Made by a program: the position numbers and the translations under genes
Notes under the pieces: generated by a model
What the model was told of the DNA's origin: nothing
Seen by the model: the letters and a program-made list of their open reading frames with translations, nothing else
Database searches by the model: none
Source of the DNA: Antarctobacter heliothermus
GTDB taxonomy: Bacteria; Pseudomonadota; Alphaproteobacteria; Rhodobacterales; Rhodobacteraceae
Assembly: GCF_002237555.1 (NCBI RefSeq)
Contig: NZ_CP022540.1
Span: forward strand, 1,992,501-2,056,500
Direction: 5' to 3'
Length of the DNA stretch: 64,000 nt
Part shown: positions 63,157 to 64,000 of the stretch, in pieces
Layout of the letters: the number at the start of each line of letters is the position of its first letter
Numbering within the stretch: position 1 is the first letter of the stretch

Positions 63157-63999
63157 TTACCAATGACATGCGTCCGTCAACGGGCGCAGGGCCTCTTCAA
63201 GGCCGCGTATGTCGAATTCTATCTCCAGCGGGCTTTCACTGTGGGGCGTCAGCCGCAGGAACAATGTCTCACCTCCCAGCAACTGCTTGATCACCGGGAT
63301 AGAGGCGCCACCGTTCCACAGGCCAAGCGCTGTGTTGTCCGTCGAGACCTTCATGGACTTCACAAAAGGCTTTTGCGTATCCACGCGCATGTCGACGCGG
63401 TCCCGCCCCTGAATGTCCGACAGAAAGAACCCGCCCGCGTTGACGTAAAAAACCGTGGTGTTTTCCTTGCAGCGCAGGAACAGGGCGGCGGATTTTGTCT
63501 GACCGAACCGGTCGTACAGCGCGTTTTCAGCTGGCAGGGACAGGACAACCGTGGCGGTGTCGTCAAAGTTTGACACCGAAGTGGAGACTTGCCATTTGCC
63601 GGGATCGACCTGCACCGGTTCGGGCGTGGGCGTGGGCGTGGGCGTGGGCGTGGGCGTGGGCGTGGGCGTGGGCGTGGGCGTGGCAAGCTGCAGCGGGGCG
63701 GTATTAACGGGGCCGTTTACGGTCAGGCAGGTCCCCTGTTCTTCAGCGAGCACCTGTGCATCCAAACTGACCTGTAGAATGCCGGTCTGGGGGGCGAAGG
63801 TTAGGCCGTAGCCTTGGACTGAGGCGGTTTCAAATCGGTGTCGACCCTGCCCGACATGAAGTGTGACCGGGGCCCGCCCACCGAACCTGAGAGTCGCGTC
63901 CTGCAAAGGGTCAGAGGGGTAGTGGGTGACCACATCGGGGAGGGTTTCGAATGAACAGGCCACGTAAACGCCATCGGACGCGATGGCGGGGGCCGCGGC
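63157..63999 (-). CDS. VasI-like exported protein with Thr-Pro repeat (5' end outside window)
   Basis: The frame is open to the right edge, so the start lies outside; the visible N-terminus (AAAPAIASDGVYVACS) looks like the end of a signal peptide and the mature start. The C-terminal ~165 residues (WQVSTSVSNFDDTATVVLSLPAE ... SAALFLRCKENTTVFYVNAGGFF ... VKSMKVSTDNTALGLWNGGASIPVIKQLLGGETLFLRLTPHSESPLEIEFDIRGLEEAL) match the VasI/DUF-like type VI secretion accessory family, with Cys positions as in it. Between them is a (Thr-Pro)n stretch encoded by a hexanucleotide repeat. No other T6SS gene is in the window, so its role is uncertain. Confidence 0.65.
   Translation of the reverse strand, partial: AAAPAIASDGVYVACSFETLPDVVTHYPSDPLQDATLRFGGRAPVTLHVGQGRHRFETASVQGYGLTFAPQTGILQVSLDAQVLAEEQGTCLTVNGPVNTAPLQLATPTPTPTPTPTPTPTPTPTPEPVQVDPGKWQVSTSVSNFDDTATVVLSLPAENALYDRFGQTKSAALFLRCKENTTVFYVNAGGFFLSDIQGRDRVDMRVDTQKPFVKSMKVSTDNTALGLWNGGASIPVIKQLLGGETLFLRLTPHSESPLEIEFDIRGLEEALRPLTDACHW
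63625..63680. repeat. GTGGGC hexanucleotide tandem repeat
   Basis: About nine tandem copies of GTGGGC (as CGTGGG units on plus) encode a Thr-Pro spacer in the VasI-like protein. Six-base units keep the frame, so slippage would change spacer length by two residues per unit. Confidence 0.85.
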
Positions 64000-64000
64000 C

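Noticed and set aside
63625..63680. CRISPR-like repeat
   Set aside because: The repeat unit is only 6 nt with no spacers; it is a coding microsatellite for Thr-Pro.

Overview
The window looks like chromosomal DNA of an alphaproteobacterium of the Rhodobacterales (Roseobacter group). This rests on a GC content near 62% in most genes, a class I lysyl-tRNA synthetase, a DnaE2-type error-prone polymerase, a methylsuccinyl-CoA dehydrogenase of the ethylmalonyl-CoA pathway, and several small secreted or membrane proteins of the type seen in that order. No rRNA, tRNA or CRISPR array was recognised.

Layout. 1-5.9 kb is a plus-strand operon for uptake and breakdown of alginate oligosaccharides: the tail of a sugar-binding protein, a PL15-type exo-acting oligoalginate lyase, a KdgF-like cupin, two candidate reductases for the unsaturated uronate product (one beta-hydroxyacid dehydrogenase, one SDR) and KDG kinase. 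Together they would carry oligoalginate to KDPG; the final aldolase is not in the window. 5.9-12.4 kb holds a small secreted protein with a membrane-bound winged-helix protein, 5-hydroxyisourate hydrolase, SmpB, a lipase-like hydrolase, a mercaptopyruvate sulfurtransferase and an aminotransferase.

12.4-25.7 kb is a decayed, mobile-element-rich region. dnaE2 loses its C-terminus just before two convergent, frameshifted IS1182-like transposase genes. Then comes a lower-GC three-gene ABC importer (binding protein, fused double permease, ATPase) with a broken divergent LysR regulator, bounded by remnants of related IS5-family elements. One remnant carries three extra hairpin-forming segments of about 40 nt.

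25.7-47.8 kb is mostly housekeeping: DUF1244 and N-formylglutamate amidohydrolase, pyruvate kinase, rpmI-rplT with a clear promoter and terminator, an RTX protein, a ChaC-like cyclotransferase, pheS and pheT separated by three small genes, methylsuccinyl-CoA dehydrogenase, a TauE/SafE permease, two tiny membrane proteins, ettA, nadD, a D-Ala-D-Ala carboxypeptidase, an L,D-transpeptidase, a TerB-like protein and lysK.

47.8-64 kb holds a DUF4864 protein, a beta-barrel-like protein, an orphan ParA with a partner of unknown function, priA, an S49 peptidase, a Ca/Na antiporter, a pteridine-reductase-like SDR, uvrC, a thioesterase, a TIGR02186/TauE pair, two nucleoside ABC permeases and a VasI-like protein with a Thr-Pro repeat that runs off the end of the window.
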